Assembly (NCBI GenBank): GCA_043801935.1
Contig: JAZDLO010000020.1
Span: 1 to 16,444, forward strand
From: JAZDLO01 sp043801935
GTDB taxonomy: Bacteria; Actinomycetota; Thermoleophilia; RBG-16-64-13
Length of the DNA stretch: 16,444 bases
Direction: 5' to 3'
The notes under the pieces were generated by a model. That model was not told where the DNA came from, did no database searches, and worked only from the letters and a program-made list of their open reading frames with translations. Positions 8,200-15,081 of the stretch are shown here, piece after piece. Position numbers and translations under genes: made by a program. Position 1 is the first letter of the stretch, and each line of letters begins with the position of its first letter.

Positions 8200-8234
8200 G
8201 GCGAGCGGCCCTCCAGTCGGAAGAGCCGCTTGCT
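8200..8234 (+). terminator. Hairpin after the DeoB-PNP gene, possible terminator
   Basis: Bases 8201-8209 pair with 8225-8233 in a nine-base stem with one G-U pair. The outermost bases 8200 and 8234 can add another G-U. Inside the 15-base loop, TCC and GGA (8212-8214 with 8219-8221) can pair further. It begins 3 bases after the DeoB-PNP stop and ends 38 bases before a -10 box, so it fits a transcription-unit boundary. No T-tract follows, which is common in high-GC genomes but leaves termination unproven. Confidence 0.45.
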
Positions 8235-8271
8235 CCGGCGCTACGGGGGAGCTCAACCTGGGTCACCCCGG

Positions 8272-8277
8272 TATACT
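8272..8277 (+). promoter_or_regulatory. -10 box TATACT, likely leaderless promoter
   Basis: TATACT lies 7 bases before the ATG at 8285. A transcript starting 7-8 bases downstream of the box would begin at or next to the A of the start codon. No Shine-Dalgarno sequence is present between the box and the ATG. Leaderless mRNAs with this geometry are common in Actinobacteria. No good -35 hexamer is seen 16-18 bases upstream. Confidence 0.5.
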
Positions 8278-8284
8278 AGCCGGC

Positions 8285-10999
8285 ATGACATCATCGCCTT
8301 CACTGATCGAGGCGCCCACGGTCATCACGACCCACCAGAACGCCGACTTCGACGCTCTGGCCGCCGCGGTGGGAGCCACGCTCCTTTATCCGGAGGGCCG
8401 TATCGTCTTCGCCGGCTCTCTCAATCCCAACGTGCGGGACTTCGTCTCTCTTCATGGTGAGAACCTCCCCATCCTCAACCTGAGACTGATCGATCAAAGC
8501 AAGATCCGGCAACTCATCATCGTGGACACTGCTGATCCGGACCGTATCGGCGATCTAGGCCGCTTGTGCGGCCGTCCGGAGATCGAAGTCGTCGTGTTCG
8601 ACCACCATGAGGCCGAGAACCCTCAGCGGCCTCCCTTCGTCAAGGGCGAGAACTGGGTCCTATCCACCGACGGTTCCCAGGCTGCCTCCTTGCTCCACAT
8701 CCTGCGCGAGCGAGGAGTGGAGGTCCCGCGCCTGGAGGCCACCATCTTTGCTCTCGGCATCCACGAAGACACGGGCTCCCTCACCTATCCCCGCACCACC
8801 ATCCGTGACGCAGAGATGCTGGCGGCCTGCATGCGCTTGGGAGCTTCACAGGCGTTGATAGAGCGTTATCTACACAGCGCCCTCACTCGGGAGCAACGGG
8901 AAGTGCTCATGCGCATGGTCGACGCGGTAAGGGTCGAACGGGTGCGCGGCATCGACGTCCACGTCGTGGATCTTGATGTGCCGGTCTATGTGGATGGGCT
9001 GAGCGTCCTCGCCCACAAGCTCATGGAGCTGATCAACGCGGAAGTGCTGCTCCAGGCCGTCAGTATGGAGAACCGTGTTTTCGTGACCGCACGTTCGCGG
9101 GCCGGTTCAGTGGATGTGGGCGCCCTCCTTCACACGATCGATGGGGGCGGGCACGCCCAAGCCGCCTCCGCCGTCATGCGCCATCAGAACGCGCCAGATG
9201 TGCTTGCCCGGCTGCTAGAGACGCTCGCGCAGACCAGCCTGGGGGTGCCGACGGCCGGAGAGATAATGAGCCGTCCGGTACGGTTCATCGAAGCAAACAC
9301 TCCGGTCACCGAGGCCCTGGTCATCGCCCAGCGTTACGGCCATTCGGGCATCTGCGTACGGGCCGCGGGAAAACTGGTGGGTATCGTGGCCCGCCGCGAT
9401 CTGGACAAAGCTGTCCGGCACGGCTTGGGGCACGCGCCGGTCAAGGGCGTGATGACGACGAAGATCGTCTTCGCCCGCTCGGCCACGACTGTGGACGAGT
9501 TGCGGCGCATTATGGTCGAGGAGAACATCGGCCGTGTGCCCGTGGTGACCGATGAGGCCTACTTCGGCGCGGTGGCCGAACGAACTGCGCGGGTCTCCGA
9601 TGTGATCGGCATCGCGACCCGCACCGACGTGCTGGCCGCCCACCAGGGCCGATGGGAGCAGGAGCAGGCTGAGGCGGCCGAGCCTCACGTCTACACCATG
9701 CAGACCTTGGCCGATCATCCATTCTTCGGACGGCTGTTCCGAGCGTGCTCGGCCTTGTCCGAGGACTTCGCCGGGGTGTATCTGGTGGGCGGGTTCGTCC
9801 GCGACCTGCTCCTAGACCAACCCAACGTCGATGTCGATATTGCCGTAGAGGGGGATGGTATCGACTTCGCTACTCGCCTGGCAGCGGAACTCGGGGGAAG
9901 GGTCCGCGCGCACCGTAAGTTCAAGACCGCCGTCGTCTTGCTGCCGCCTGCTATTCTAGGCGAAGCTCCGGCCTGGCTCCGATCGTCCGGGGAGCCCTTC
10001 CATGTGGACGTGGCCACCACCCGCACCGAGTTCTACGACTATCCGGCAGCCTTGCCTCGGGTGGAGCATGCTTCCATCCGCCAGGATCTGTTTCGGCGCG
10101 ATTTCACCATCAACGCCATGGCCATCTCCTTGCGGGGGGGTGATTTCGGCACGGTCATCGACTTCTTCGGGGGGTTTCGCGATCTGCGCGAGGGTATCAT
10201 CCGCGTACTCCACAATCTCAGCTTCATCGAGGATCCCACACGCATCTTCAGGGCCGTTCGCTATGAGAACCGCTACGGCTTTCGCATGGACGAACAGACG
10301 AAGGCCTTTGCCAAGAGCTGCGTGGAGATGCACCTGGTGGGCGACCTATCCAGCGTCAGGCTCCGCGAGGAACTCATCCCGCTCCTCAGCGAGGCCGACG
10401 TGGACTGGACGCTCGGCCGGCTTTTTGAGCTCGGCGTGGCTCGCGAAGTCCACCCCAAGCTGGCTACGGGGGTGAAAACGGTCGCGCTGGTCAAGAAGCT
10501 CGACTCGCTGGTGGTGGAGCTAGCTGTCGCGGACGAAGTGATAAGCTGGCGGCTACGCCTAGCCGCCGTGACCCGCAACATGAGCCACGATGAGCTGTAT
10601 CTGTGGCTCGATCGGCTTAAGCTCAAACGCTCCGACAGCCAGGTGGTGCGAGCGGGGGTGGTGGTCGGGCCCTTGCTCGCTGCTCGACTGGCCGAAGAGC
10701 GCATGAGTGATTGGGAGATCGACCGGGCGCTTCACACGACCCCGGTCGAGGCGCTGGTCTTTGCGCTTGCGAGCATGGAGTCGGGTTTGGCGGAGACCCG
10801 GCTACGCCTCTACCTTGAGGAGATCCGCCATCGGACGCTCAGCGTCAGCGGCGACGAGCTCCTGGCGCTGGGAATGAAGAAAGGTCCCGCAGTGGGACGC
10901 ATGTTAGAGAGACTGAAGGAGCTGCGAGTGGAGGGCATCATCAAAGGGCGCCGGGCGGAGCTGGAAGCGGCTCGCCGTCTGTTGGAGAAGCGGCGATGA
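8285..10999 (+). CDS. DHH/DHHA1 - CBS - tRNA nucleotidyltransferase (poly(A) polymerase family) fusion protein
   Basis: This 904-residue protein has three units. Residues 1 to about 315 are a DHH phosphoesterase with metal-binding motifs THQNADFDAL (His17, Asp21, Asp23), Asp81 in IIVDTADPD, Asp106-His107-His108, and Asp162 in HEDTGS, then a DHHA1 part ending in GGGHAQAAS (287-295). Residues about 323-452 are two CBS domains, which usually bind adenine nucleotides. Residues about 498-904 are a class II nucleotidyltransferase with VGGFVRD, the metal-binding pair Asp516 and Asp518, RRDFTINAMA and EDPTRIFRAVRY, followed by helical RNA-binding segments. From memory, the same architecture occurs in Aquifex, Thermotogales, Deltaproteobacteria and some Clostridia, where members can be A-adding enzymes paired with a separate CC-adding enzyme. 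Probable role: finishing or quality control of tRNA 3' ends, with the DHH part acting as a nuclease or nanoRNase. CCA-adding versus A-adding cannot be told from sequence. The stop overlaps the next start (ATGA). Confidence 0.9.
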   Translation: MTSSPSLIEAPTVITTHQNADFDALAAAVGATLLYPEGRIVFAGSLNPNVRDFVSLHGENLPILNLRLIDQSKIRQLIIVDTADPDRIGDLGRLCGRPEIEVVVFDHHEAENPQRPPFVKGENWVLSTDGSQAASLLHILRERGVEVPRLEATIFALGIHEDTGSLTYPRTTIRDAEMLAACMRLGASQALIERYLHSALTREQREVLMRMVDAVRVERVRGIDVHVVDLDVPVYVDGLSVLAHKLMELINAEVLLQAVSMENRVFVTARSRAGSVDVGALLHTIDGGGHAQAASAVMRHQNAPDVLARLLETLAQTSLGVPTAGEIMSRPVRFIEANTPVTEALVIAQRYGHSGICVRAAGKLVGIVARRDLDKAVRHGLGHAPVKGVMTTKIVFARSATTVDELRRIMVEENIGRVPVVTDEAYFGAVAERTARVSDVIGIATRTDVLAAHQGRWEQEQAEAAEPHVYTMQTLADHPFFGRLFRACSALSEDFAGVYLVGGFVRDLLLDQPNVDVDIAVEGDGIDFATRLAAELGGRVRAHRKFKTAVVLLPPAILGEAPAWLRSSGEPFHVDVATTRTEFYDYPAALPRVEHASIRQDLFRRDFTINAMAISLRGGDFGTVIDFFGGFRDLREGIIRVLHNLSFIEDPTRIFRAVRYENRYGFRMDEQTKAFAKSCVEMHLVGDLSSVRLREELIPLLSEADVDWTLGRLFELGVAREVHPKLATGVKTVALVKKLDSLVVELAVADEVISWRLRLAAVTRNMSHDELYLWLDRLKLKRSDSQVVRAGVVVGPLLAARLAEERMSDWEIDRALHTTPVEALVFALASMESGLAETRLRLYLEEIRHRTLSVSGDELLALGMKKGPAVGRMLERLKELRVEGIIKGRRAELEAARRLLEKRR

Positions 11000-11634
11000 G
11001 CGGCGACCGCTGGGCAAACCTCCTTATCCTCATTCCGGTCCTCCTGATTTCGATGATGATGCACGAGCTGGCTCACGGATGGATCGCCTATCGGTTAGGA
11101 GATCCGACTGCCAAAAACCGAGGGCGGCTGAGCATCAATCCCCTCAAGCACCTGGACCCGATCGGCACCGCCATGTTCGTCATCACCTACCTGTTCTCGG
11201 GATTCGTGTTCGGATGGGCCAAACCCATCCCCGTTTCCCCCTACTACTTCAAGAACCGTCAGCGAGGTATGGCCATTGTGGGGGCAGCTGGACCTATCAC
11301 CAACTTCATTCTCGCGGTGATATTCGTACTGGTGCTCAATTGGATCGCCCCGCCGACCGACGGCCGGGTCTTTACCATCCTGTTCCTGCTATTCCAGGTC
11401 AACCTCGTCCTGGGCCTGTTCAACCTTATCCCCATCCCTCCACTCGACGGCTCCCGGGTACTGGGTGGCTTCCTTCCGAGGGGCGCCTACGAGAAATGGG
11501 TTGCGGTCGATCGGTACGGCATGCTCCTTGTTCTTGTGATGATCGTCGTTTTCCAGAGCTCCTTCTTCCGCCTCTTGGAGGGAGCCATTCTGGGGGTGGC
11601 GCGGCTGCTCCTCACGAACTACACGATCTTGTGA
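10996..11634 (+). CDS. Site-2 protease family membrane protein (peptidase M50)
   Basis: This is a predicted intramembrane zinc metalloprotease of 212 residues. The zinc motif HELAH (His23, Glu24, His27) lies in the first membrane helix, and the third ligand Asp151 lies in NLIPIPPLDG, the second family motif. Hydrophobic segments at about 8-30, 56-76, 92-117, 124-147 and 173-197 suggest four to six membrane spans. There is no PDZ domain, so this is the short single-domain S2P group rather than RseP. Its target is unknown. The ATG at 10996 overlaps the preceding stop as ATGA, so expression is tied to the DHH-CBS-nucleotidyltransferase gene. A short M50 gene next to scpA is also found in other bacteria (recall), with no established functional link to chromosome segregation. 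Confidence 0.92.
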   Translation: MSGDRWANLLILIPVLLISMMMHELAHGWIAYRLGDPTAKNRGRLSINPLKHLDPIGTAMFVITYLFSGFVFGWAKPIPVSPYYFKNRQRGMAIVGAAGPITNFILAVIFVLVLNWIAPPTDGRVFTILFLLFQVNLVLGLFNLIPIPPLDGSRVLGGFLPRGAYEKWVAVDRYGMLLVLVMIVVFQSSFFRLLEGAILGVARLLLTNYTIL

Positions 11635-11665
11635 TGAAGGGCTCGACCGAATGAGGTCACGCTGA
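11632..11665 (+). other. Chain of overlapping stop/start codons between the M50 gene and scpA
   Basis: The M50 stop TGA (11632-11634) overlaps an ATG (11634) that opens a six-codon reading frame ending in TGA at 11652-11654. That stop overlaps a second ATG (11651) opening a four-codon frame, which ends in TGA at 11663-11665. That last stop overlaps the candidate CTG start of scpA at 11662. The tiny frames are unlikely to make functional peptides. They could carry ribosomes across the junction by termination and re-initiation, or be a by-product of a base error near the scpA start. Confidence 0.3.
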
Positions 11666-12402
11666 GGACTCTAGAACTCGATCTCGACATCTACCAGGGC
11701 CCCTTCGATCTGCTCCTTTCGCTGGTGTTGAAGGAGGAGATCGACCTCCTGGAGGTCCCACTGTTCCAGGTGATCCTCGCGTATCTGGAGGACATGGAAG
11801 AGTCGGGCGCTTCGGGCTACTGGGACGAGATGACCGAGTTCTTGCTCCTCATGAGCCTTCTGGTCGAGGTGAAGTCCCGCTTGCTGCTCCCCGGAGCGTA
11901 TCCGGATCTAGAGGCCGAGCTGACACCCGAGGAGGCTCGCGACCAGCTCCTGGCCAGGCTTTTCGAGTACAGCAAGTTCAAGGCAGCCTCCGCACGACTC
12001 AGAGAACTCGCCGAAGCTGCGGCGACAGGGCTTCTGCGGCCGGCGGCCGGCGAGCCGAGGCGCCGACTGCCTCCTCTGGATGACATCGCCGGCAGCGGGG
12101 ACGCCATGGTGCTGCGCGAGCACCTTGTCCGCCTCTTGGAGAGCAGACGCGAGCCCGACAGCACTCACATCGGCCAGATCAGGGTCGAGCTGCAACGCCA
12201 GATCCGCATCATCCGGGGCGTACTGAACAAGAGGGGCCGCTTCTCGTTCAACGGCATCTTCGGAGGTGAGGAGCCGCTCGTGCAGGCGCTCTCGCTCTTC
12301 GCCTTGCTCGACCTCTTGGCTCGAGGCGAGATACGCGTCTCTCAGCCCCAGCTTTTCGGCGACATCGTCGTCAGGGCACACCAGGCCCGAAAGACCGGCT
12401 GA
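11662..12402 (+). CDS. scpA: Segregation and condensation protein A (ScpA kleisin)
   Basis: ScpA is the kleisin subunit that bridges the Smc head domains and binds ScpB in the chromosome condensation complex. The family N-terminus is plain in this frame: ELDLDIYQGPFDLLLSLV, with the GPFDLLL signature at bases 11698-11718. The middle has an acidic and arginine-rich stretch. The C-terminal winged helix (about the last 50 residues, from FNGIFGG to IVVRAHQ) is the part that contacts Smc. The first standard start codon in frame is GTG at 11725, which would remove the conserved N-terminus. The only upstream candidates after the in-frame stop at 11635-11637 are non-standard. I chose CTG at 11662, which overlaps a TGA and has GAGGT at 11653-11657 close upstream. 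This gives 246 residues, near family length. The function is certain; the start is doubtful and a frameshift near 11651-11662 is possible. Confidence 0.88.
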   Translation: MRTLELDLDIYQGPFDLLLSLVLKEEIDLLEVPLFQVILAYLEDMEESGASGYWDEMTEFLLLMSLLVEVKSRLLLPGAYPDLEAELTPEEARDQLLARLFEYSKFKAASARLRELAEAAATGLLRPAAGEPRRRLPPLDDIAGSGDAMVLREHLVRLLESRREPDSTHIGQIRVELQRQIRIIRGVLNKRGRFSFNGIFGGEEPLVQALSLFALLDLLARGEIRVSQPQLFGDIVVRAHQARKTG

Positions 12403-12410
12403 GGAGTCCC

Positions 12411-13028
12411 GTGAACGATCTCGGTCCGAAGGACGTGAACCTCGACGACATCAAGCGCAACATCGAGGCCGTGCTGTTCGCCGCGGGTGAGCCGCTCTCG
12501 GTCGAAGCTATCCTACAGGCCCTTTCCTTGCCTGATCCGGGCCATCGAGACATGGCGGAGAGCGCCTTGAAGGAGCTGACCTCGGAGTTCGCCCCGGAGG
12601 GTGCGAGAGGCTTCGAGCTGGTGCGCCTTGCCGGAGGATGGGCGTTTCGGACAAATCCTCGCTGCCAGGCTGCAGTGTCCGCGCTCTTCGAGCTCCCAGA
12701 CGACGCCACCCGGCTTTCGCCCGCGGCGATGGAAGCCTTGACCATCGTGGCCTACTTGCAGCCGGTGTCGCGGCCCCAGATAGCCGAGATCCGCGGAGTG
12801 AATTCGGATTCCTCTGTCCACAGCCTGCTCGAGCGCGAGCTTATCACTGAGGTAGGGCGGTCGCGGGGCCCGGGAGGGGCGGTGCTCTACGGCACCACCA
12901 TTCGATTCCAAGCCATGTTCGGCTTGTCCGACCTCGACGAGCTCCCAGCCCTGGAAGGTTTCGCCCTCAGCGAGGAGCAAAAAGAGGGCCTGCGGCGCCG
13001 GCTGGGGCTGCTCACGGTCCCGGAATGA
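12411..13028 (+). CDS. scpB: Segregation and condensation protein B (ScpB)
   Basis: ScpB dimers bind the middle of the ScpA kleisin and complete the Smc-ScpAB condensin. The 205-residue protein contains two winged-helix domains (about 8-90 and 95-175). The first opens with DDIKRNIEAVLFAAGEPL. The second carries the family block SPAAMEALTIVAYLQPVSRPQIAEIRG, followed by the LYGTT and FGLSDLDELPAL segments. The start is GTG at 12411, with GAGGAG at 12401-12406 directly after the scpA stop, an 8-base gap. The adjacent scpA and the following rluB gene form the usual trio. Length and motifs are normal and no defect is seen. Confidence 0.96.
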   Translation: MNDLGPKDVNLDDIKRNIEAVLFAAGEPLSVEAILQALSLPDPGHRDMAESALKELTSEFAPEGARGFELVRLAGGWAFRTNPRCQAAVSALFELPDDATRLSPAAMEALTIVAYLQPVSRPQIAEIRGVNSDSSVHSLLERELITEVGRSRGPGGAVLYGTTIRFQAMFGLSDLDELPALEGFALSEEQKEGLRRRLGLLTVPE

Positions 13029-13756
13029 CCGAGCGGCTACAGAAGTTCCTTGCCGAAGCGGGGCTGGGCTCGCGCCGGCGTTGCGAAGACCTCATCCGTT
13101 CGGGCCGGGTGGCGATCGACGGGCGCCCGGCCCACCTAGGGGCCTCGGTCGACTCCGACACCCAGCGGGTCGAGCTCGACGGCCACCAAGTGGTTCGAGA
13201 GACCAAGGAATACTGGTTGCTCAACAAGCCGGCCGGGATTCTGAGCGCCACCGTCGATCCGCGGGGCCGATCGACGGTGGTCGATTGCGTCCCTGCCCAG
13301 GTTCGGGTCTTCCCGGTCGGCAGATTGGATCTGAACAGCACCGGCCTGCTTGTCCTCACCAACGATGGGGAGCTGACGGCTCGTCTGCTCCATCCTCGCT
13401 ACCATGTGGAAAAGGAATACCTCGTCACAGTCCGCGGGGTGGTCGATGGCGCGGCGCTGGCACTGCTGCGCCGCGGCATCGCGCTGGACGATGGGCAGAC
13501 GGCGCCGGCCACCGTCAAGGTCGTCGGAAGTGACCGTTCGCCCAGGGGGACCATTCTGAGCACCCTTCGCGTGATCATCCATGAAGGGCGCAAACGCCAG
13601 GTGCGGCGCATGCTTGAGGCGGTGGGCCATCGGGTGGTGGCGTTGCACCGGTCGCGTTTTGACGGCCTCACCGATGCCGGGCTGGCGCCCGGTCAGGTGC
13701 GCCCACTCTCCGCGGCAGAGGTGGAGCGTCTACGCCGGGCGCCGACGGAGCGCTGA
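13025..13756 (+). CDS. rluB: RNA pseudouridine synthase, RluB/RsuA family
   Basis: This enzyme isomerises a specific uridine in rRNA to pseudouridine; in the RluB branch the target is in 23S rRNA. The 243-residue protein starts with an S4 RNA-binding domain (about 2-50, ERLQKFLAEAGLGSRR). The catalytic domain follows, with the nucleophile Asp102 in GRLDLNSTGLLVLTNDGE and a C-terminal HEGRKRQVRRML motif. Both motifs are diagnostic of the RsuA/RluB/E/F family. The ATG at 13025 overlaps the scpB stop (ATGA). A gene of this family right after scpB is conserved in Actinobacteria and Firmicutes and is usually annotated rluB. The target site cannot be proven from sequence. It appears to be the last gene of its transcription unit, because a 163-base gap follows. 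Confidence 0.93.
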   Translation: MTERLQKFLAEAGLGSRRRCEDLIRSGRVAIDGRPAHLGASVDSDTQRVELDGHQVVRETKEYWLLNKPAGILSATVDPRGRSTVVDCVPAQVRVFPVGRLDLNSTGLLVLTNDGELTARLLHPRYHVEKEYLVTVRGVVDGAALALLRRGIALDDGQTAPATVKVVGSDRSPRGTILSTLRVIIHEGRKRQVRRMLEAVGHRVVALHRSRFDGLTDAGLAPGQVRPLSAAEVERLRRAPTER

Positions 13757-13770
13757 CCGAGAGCGGACGG

Positions 13771-13800
13771 GCGGCGGGACAAGCGGCGGGACAAGCGGCG
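13771..13800 (+). repeat. 12-base tandem repeat, 2.5 copies
   Basis: The unit GCGGCGGGACAA occurs at 13771-13782 and 13783-13794, and a partial third copy, GCGGCG, follows to 13800. It lies 15 bases after the rluB stop, upstream of a -10 box. It may be a slippage product or part of a regulatory region. It is too short to call a structured element. Confidence 0.7.
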
Positions 13801-13833
13801 ACCGCGTGCCCGATGGGATTGGCCCTCCTGTTC

Positions 13834-13839
13834 TATACT
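13834..13839 (+). promoter_or_regulatory. -10 box TATACT, candidate promoter of hisC-aroF-tyrA
   Basis: TATACT stands out in an AT-richer patch of the 163-base gap and would start transcription near 13846, leaving a leader of about 75 bases before hisC. The only -35-like hexamer, TTGGCC at 13819-13824, is too close (9 bases). The rest of the gap (13757-13919) holds the tandem repeat, a small GCCG/CGGC inverted repeat near 13860 and a two-codon ATG ATG TAG frame at 13898-13906. No tRNA or long hairpin is seen. Confidence 0.4.
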
Positions 13840-13919
13840 GATTTGTTCCGCGGGCTACGCCGGCATCGGCTCCCGTGGACGGACGTGACCCCTTGCGATG
13901 ATGTAGTGGCGGAGAGACC

Positions 13920-15080
13920 ATGAGACTCAATCCCGTTCTGGAACGGCTCACCCCATACCGGGCGGGCCCGCCGGTTTCCGATATTCGCAAGCGATACCGA
14001 TTGGACCGGGTGGCCCGGTTATCGGCGAACGAGAGCCCGTACGGGCCTTTCCCCGAGGTGATCGAAGCCATGAAGGCCGCTCTCGAAGGCCTGAATCGCT
14101 ATCCGGACGGGAGCTGCGGCGATCTGCGCGAGTTGCTGGCCCAACAACTTCACGTGCCCCAGGGGTGCTTGGTCTTCGGCAATGGCTCGTGCGAGCTTCT
14201 CATGCTGCTGGGTGAAGCGTTTCTCGGCCCAGGCCATCACGCTGTCTTCCCGCTTCCGTCGTTCGTCATGTACCGGTCGATCGCGCTTGCTCACGGGGCT
14301 CCCTTCAGCGCTGTGCCTCTTCCCGAGCTCGAATACGATCTCGAAGCTATTTTGGCGGCAGTGCGGGCAGACACGAGCCTTCTTATCATCTGCAACCCGA
14401 ACAACCCCACAGGGAGCTACCTTGGACCGGAGCTGCTACGCCCTTTCTTACGGCGAGTGCCGGCCGACACCGTAGTCGTGCTCGACGAGGCCTACGGGGA
14501 GTTCGTAACCTCACCGGGCCGCGAGGACTCCTCCGCCTGGCTGGCCGATCACCCGAATCTGGTCATCTTGCGGACCTTCTCCAAGATCTATGGGCTGGCC
14601 GGGCTGAGGGTGGGGTATGGGATCGCCCATCCGGCCGTCGTGCAGGCGCTCGACAAGCTGCGTCAGCCGTTCAATGTAGATTCACTCGCCCAAATCGCGG
14701 CCGTCGAGTCCCTGCGTCATCCTGAACGCATCGAGCAGAGGAGACGACTGGTCGCGGGGGAAAGGGAGCGGATGGCGGGAAGTCTCGAGTCGATGGGTAT
14801 CGCCTGTCATCGGAGCGAGGCCAACTTCCTGCTGGTCGACGTGACCCGGTTGGGATTGCCCGGTCCCGAGGTGGCTCAGGCCCTGCTGGAGAAGGGGGTC
14901 ATGACCCGTTCTGGCTACGCGATGGAATGCCCGGGTTGGATTCGGGTTACCATAGGTGAAGTCGAAGAGAACGACCTCTTTCTCTCGGTGATGGAACGGT
15001 TGCGTGAAAGGCCGGTCACCCCGGCAGTCCCTCACGCAGTCAATGGTCTGAGCGCTGAGGCCTTGAGCCCGGAGAGTTGA
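13920..15080 (+). CDS. hisC: Histidinol-phosphate / aromatic aminotransferase (HisC family)
   Basis: This is a class I/II PLP-dependent aminotransferase of 386 residues. HisC converts imidazole-acetol phosphate to histidinol phosphate in histidine synthesis, and many HisC proteins also transaminate phenylpyruvate and hydroxyphenylpyruvate. Visible PLP-site features are ANESPYGP near the N-terminus (36-43), Asn161 in CNPNNPTG, Asp189 and Tyr192 in VLDEAYGEF, the Schiff-base Lys222 in RTFSKIYGLAGLR, and Arg230. Arg342 in IRVTIG binds the substrate carboxylate or phosphate. The ATG at 13920 has GGAG at 13911-13914 with good spacing. Adjacent genes encode DAHP synthase and prephenate dehydrogenase, and no other histidine gene is present. 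A role in the last step of tyrosine and phenylalanine synthesis is therefore likely, perhaps alongside histidine synthesis. A tail of about 20 residues extends past the usual end. Confidence 0.9.
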   Translation: MRLNPVLERLTPYRAGPPVSDIRKRYRLDRVARLSANESPYGPFPEVIEAMKAALEGLNRYPDGSCGDLRELLAQQLHVPQGCLVFGNGSCELLMLLGEAFLGPGHHAVFPLPSFVMYRSIALAHGAPFSAVPLPELEYDLEAILAAVRADTSLLIICNPNNPTGSYLGPELLRPFLRRVPADTVVVLDEAYGEFVTSPGREDSSAWLADHPNLVILRTFSKIYGLAGLRVGYGIAHPAVVQALDKLRQPFNVDSLAQIAAVESLRHPERIEQRRRLVAGERERMAGSLESMGIACHRSEANFLLVDVTRLGLPGPEVAQALLEKGVMTRSGYAMECPGWIRVTIGEVEENDLFLSVMERLRERPVTPAVPHAVNGLSAEALSPES

Positions 15081-15081
15081 T

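Noticed and set aside
11079..11654. Second reading frame of 191 codons inside the M50 gene
   Set aside because: It is an out-of-frame shadow rich in Arg, Pro and Gln. The M50 frame has clear zinc motifs and membrane helices.
13819..13839. TTGGCC plus TATACT as a full -35/-10 promoter
   Set aside because: The spacer is only 9 bases, far below the usual 16-18, so only the -10 part is kept as a candidate.
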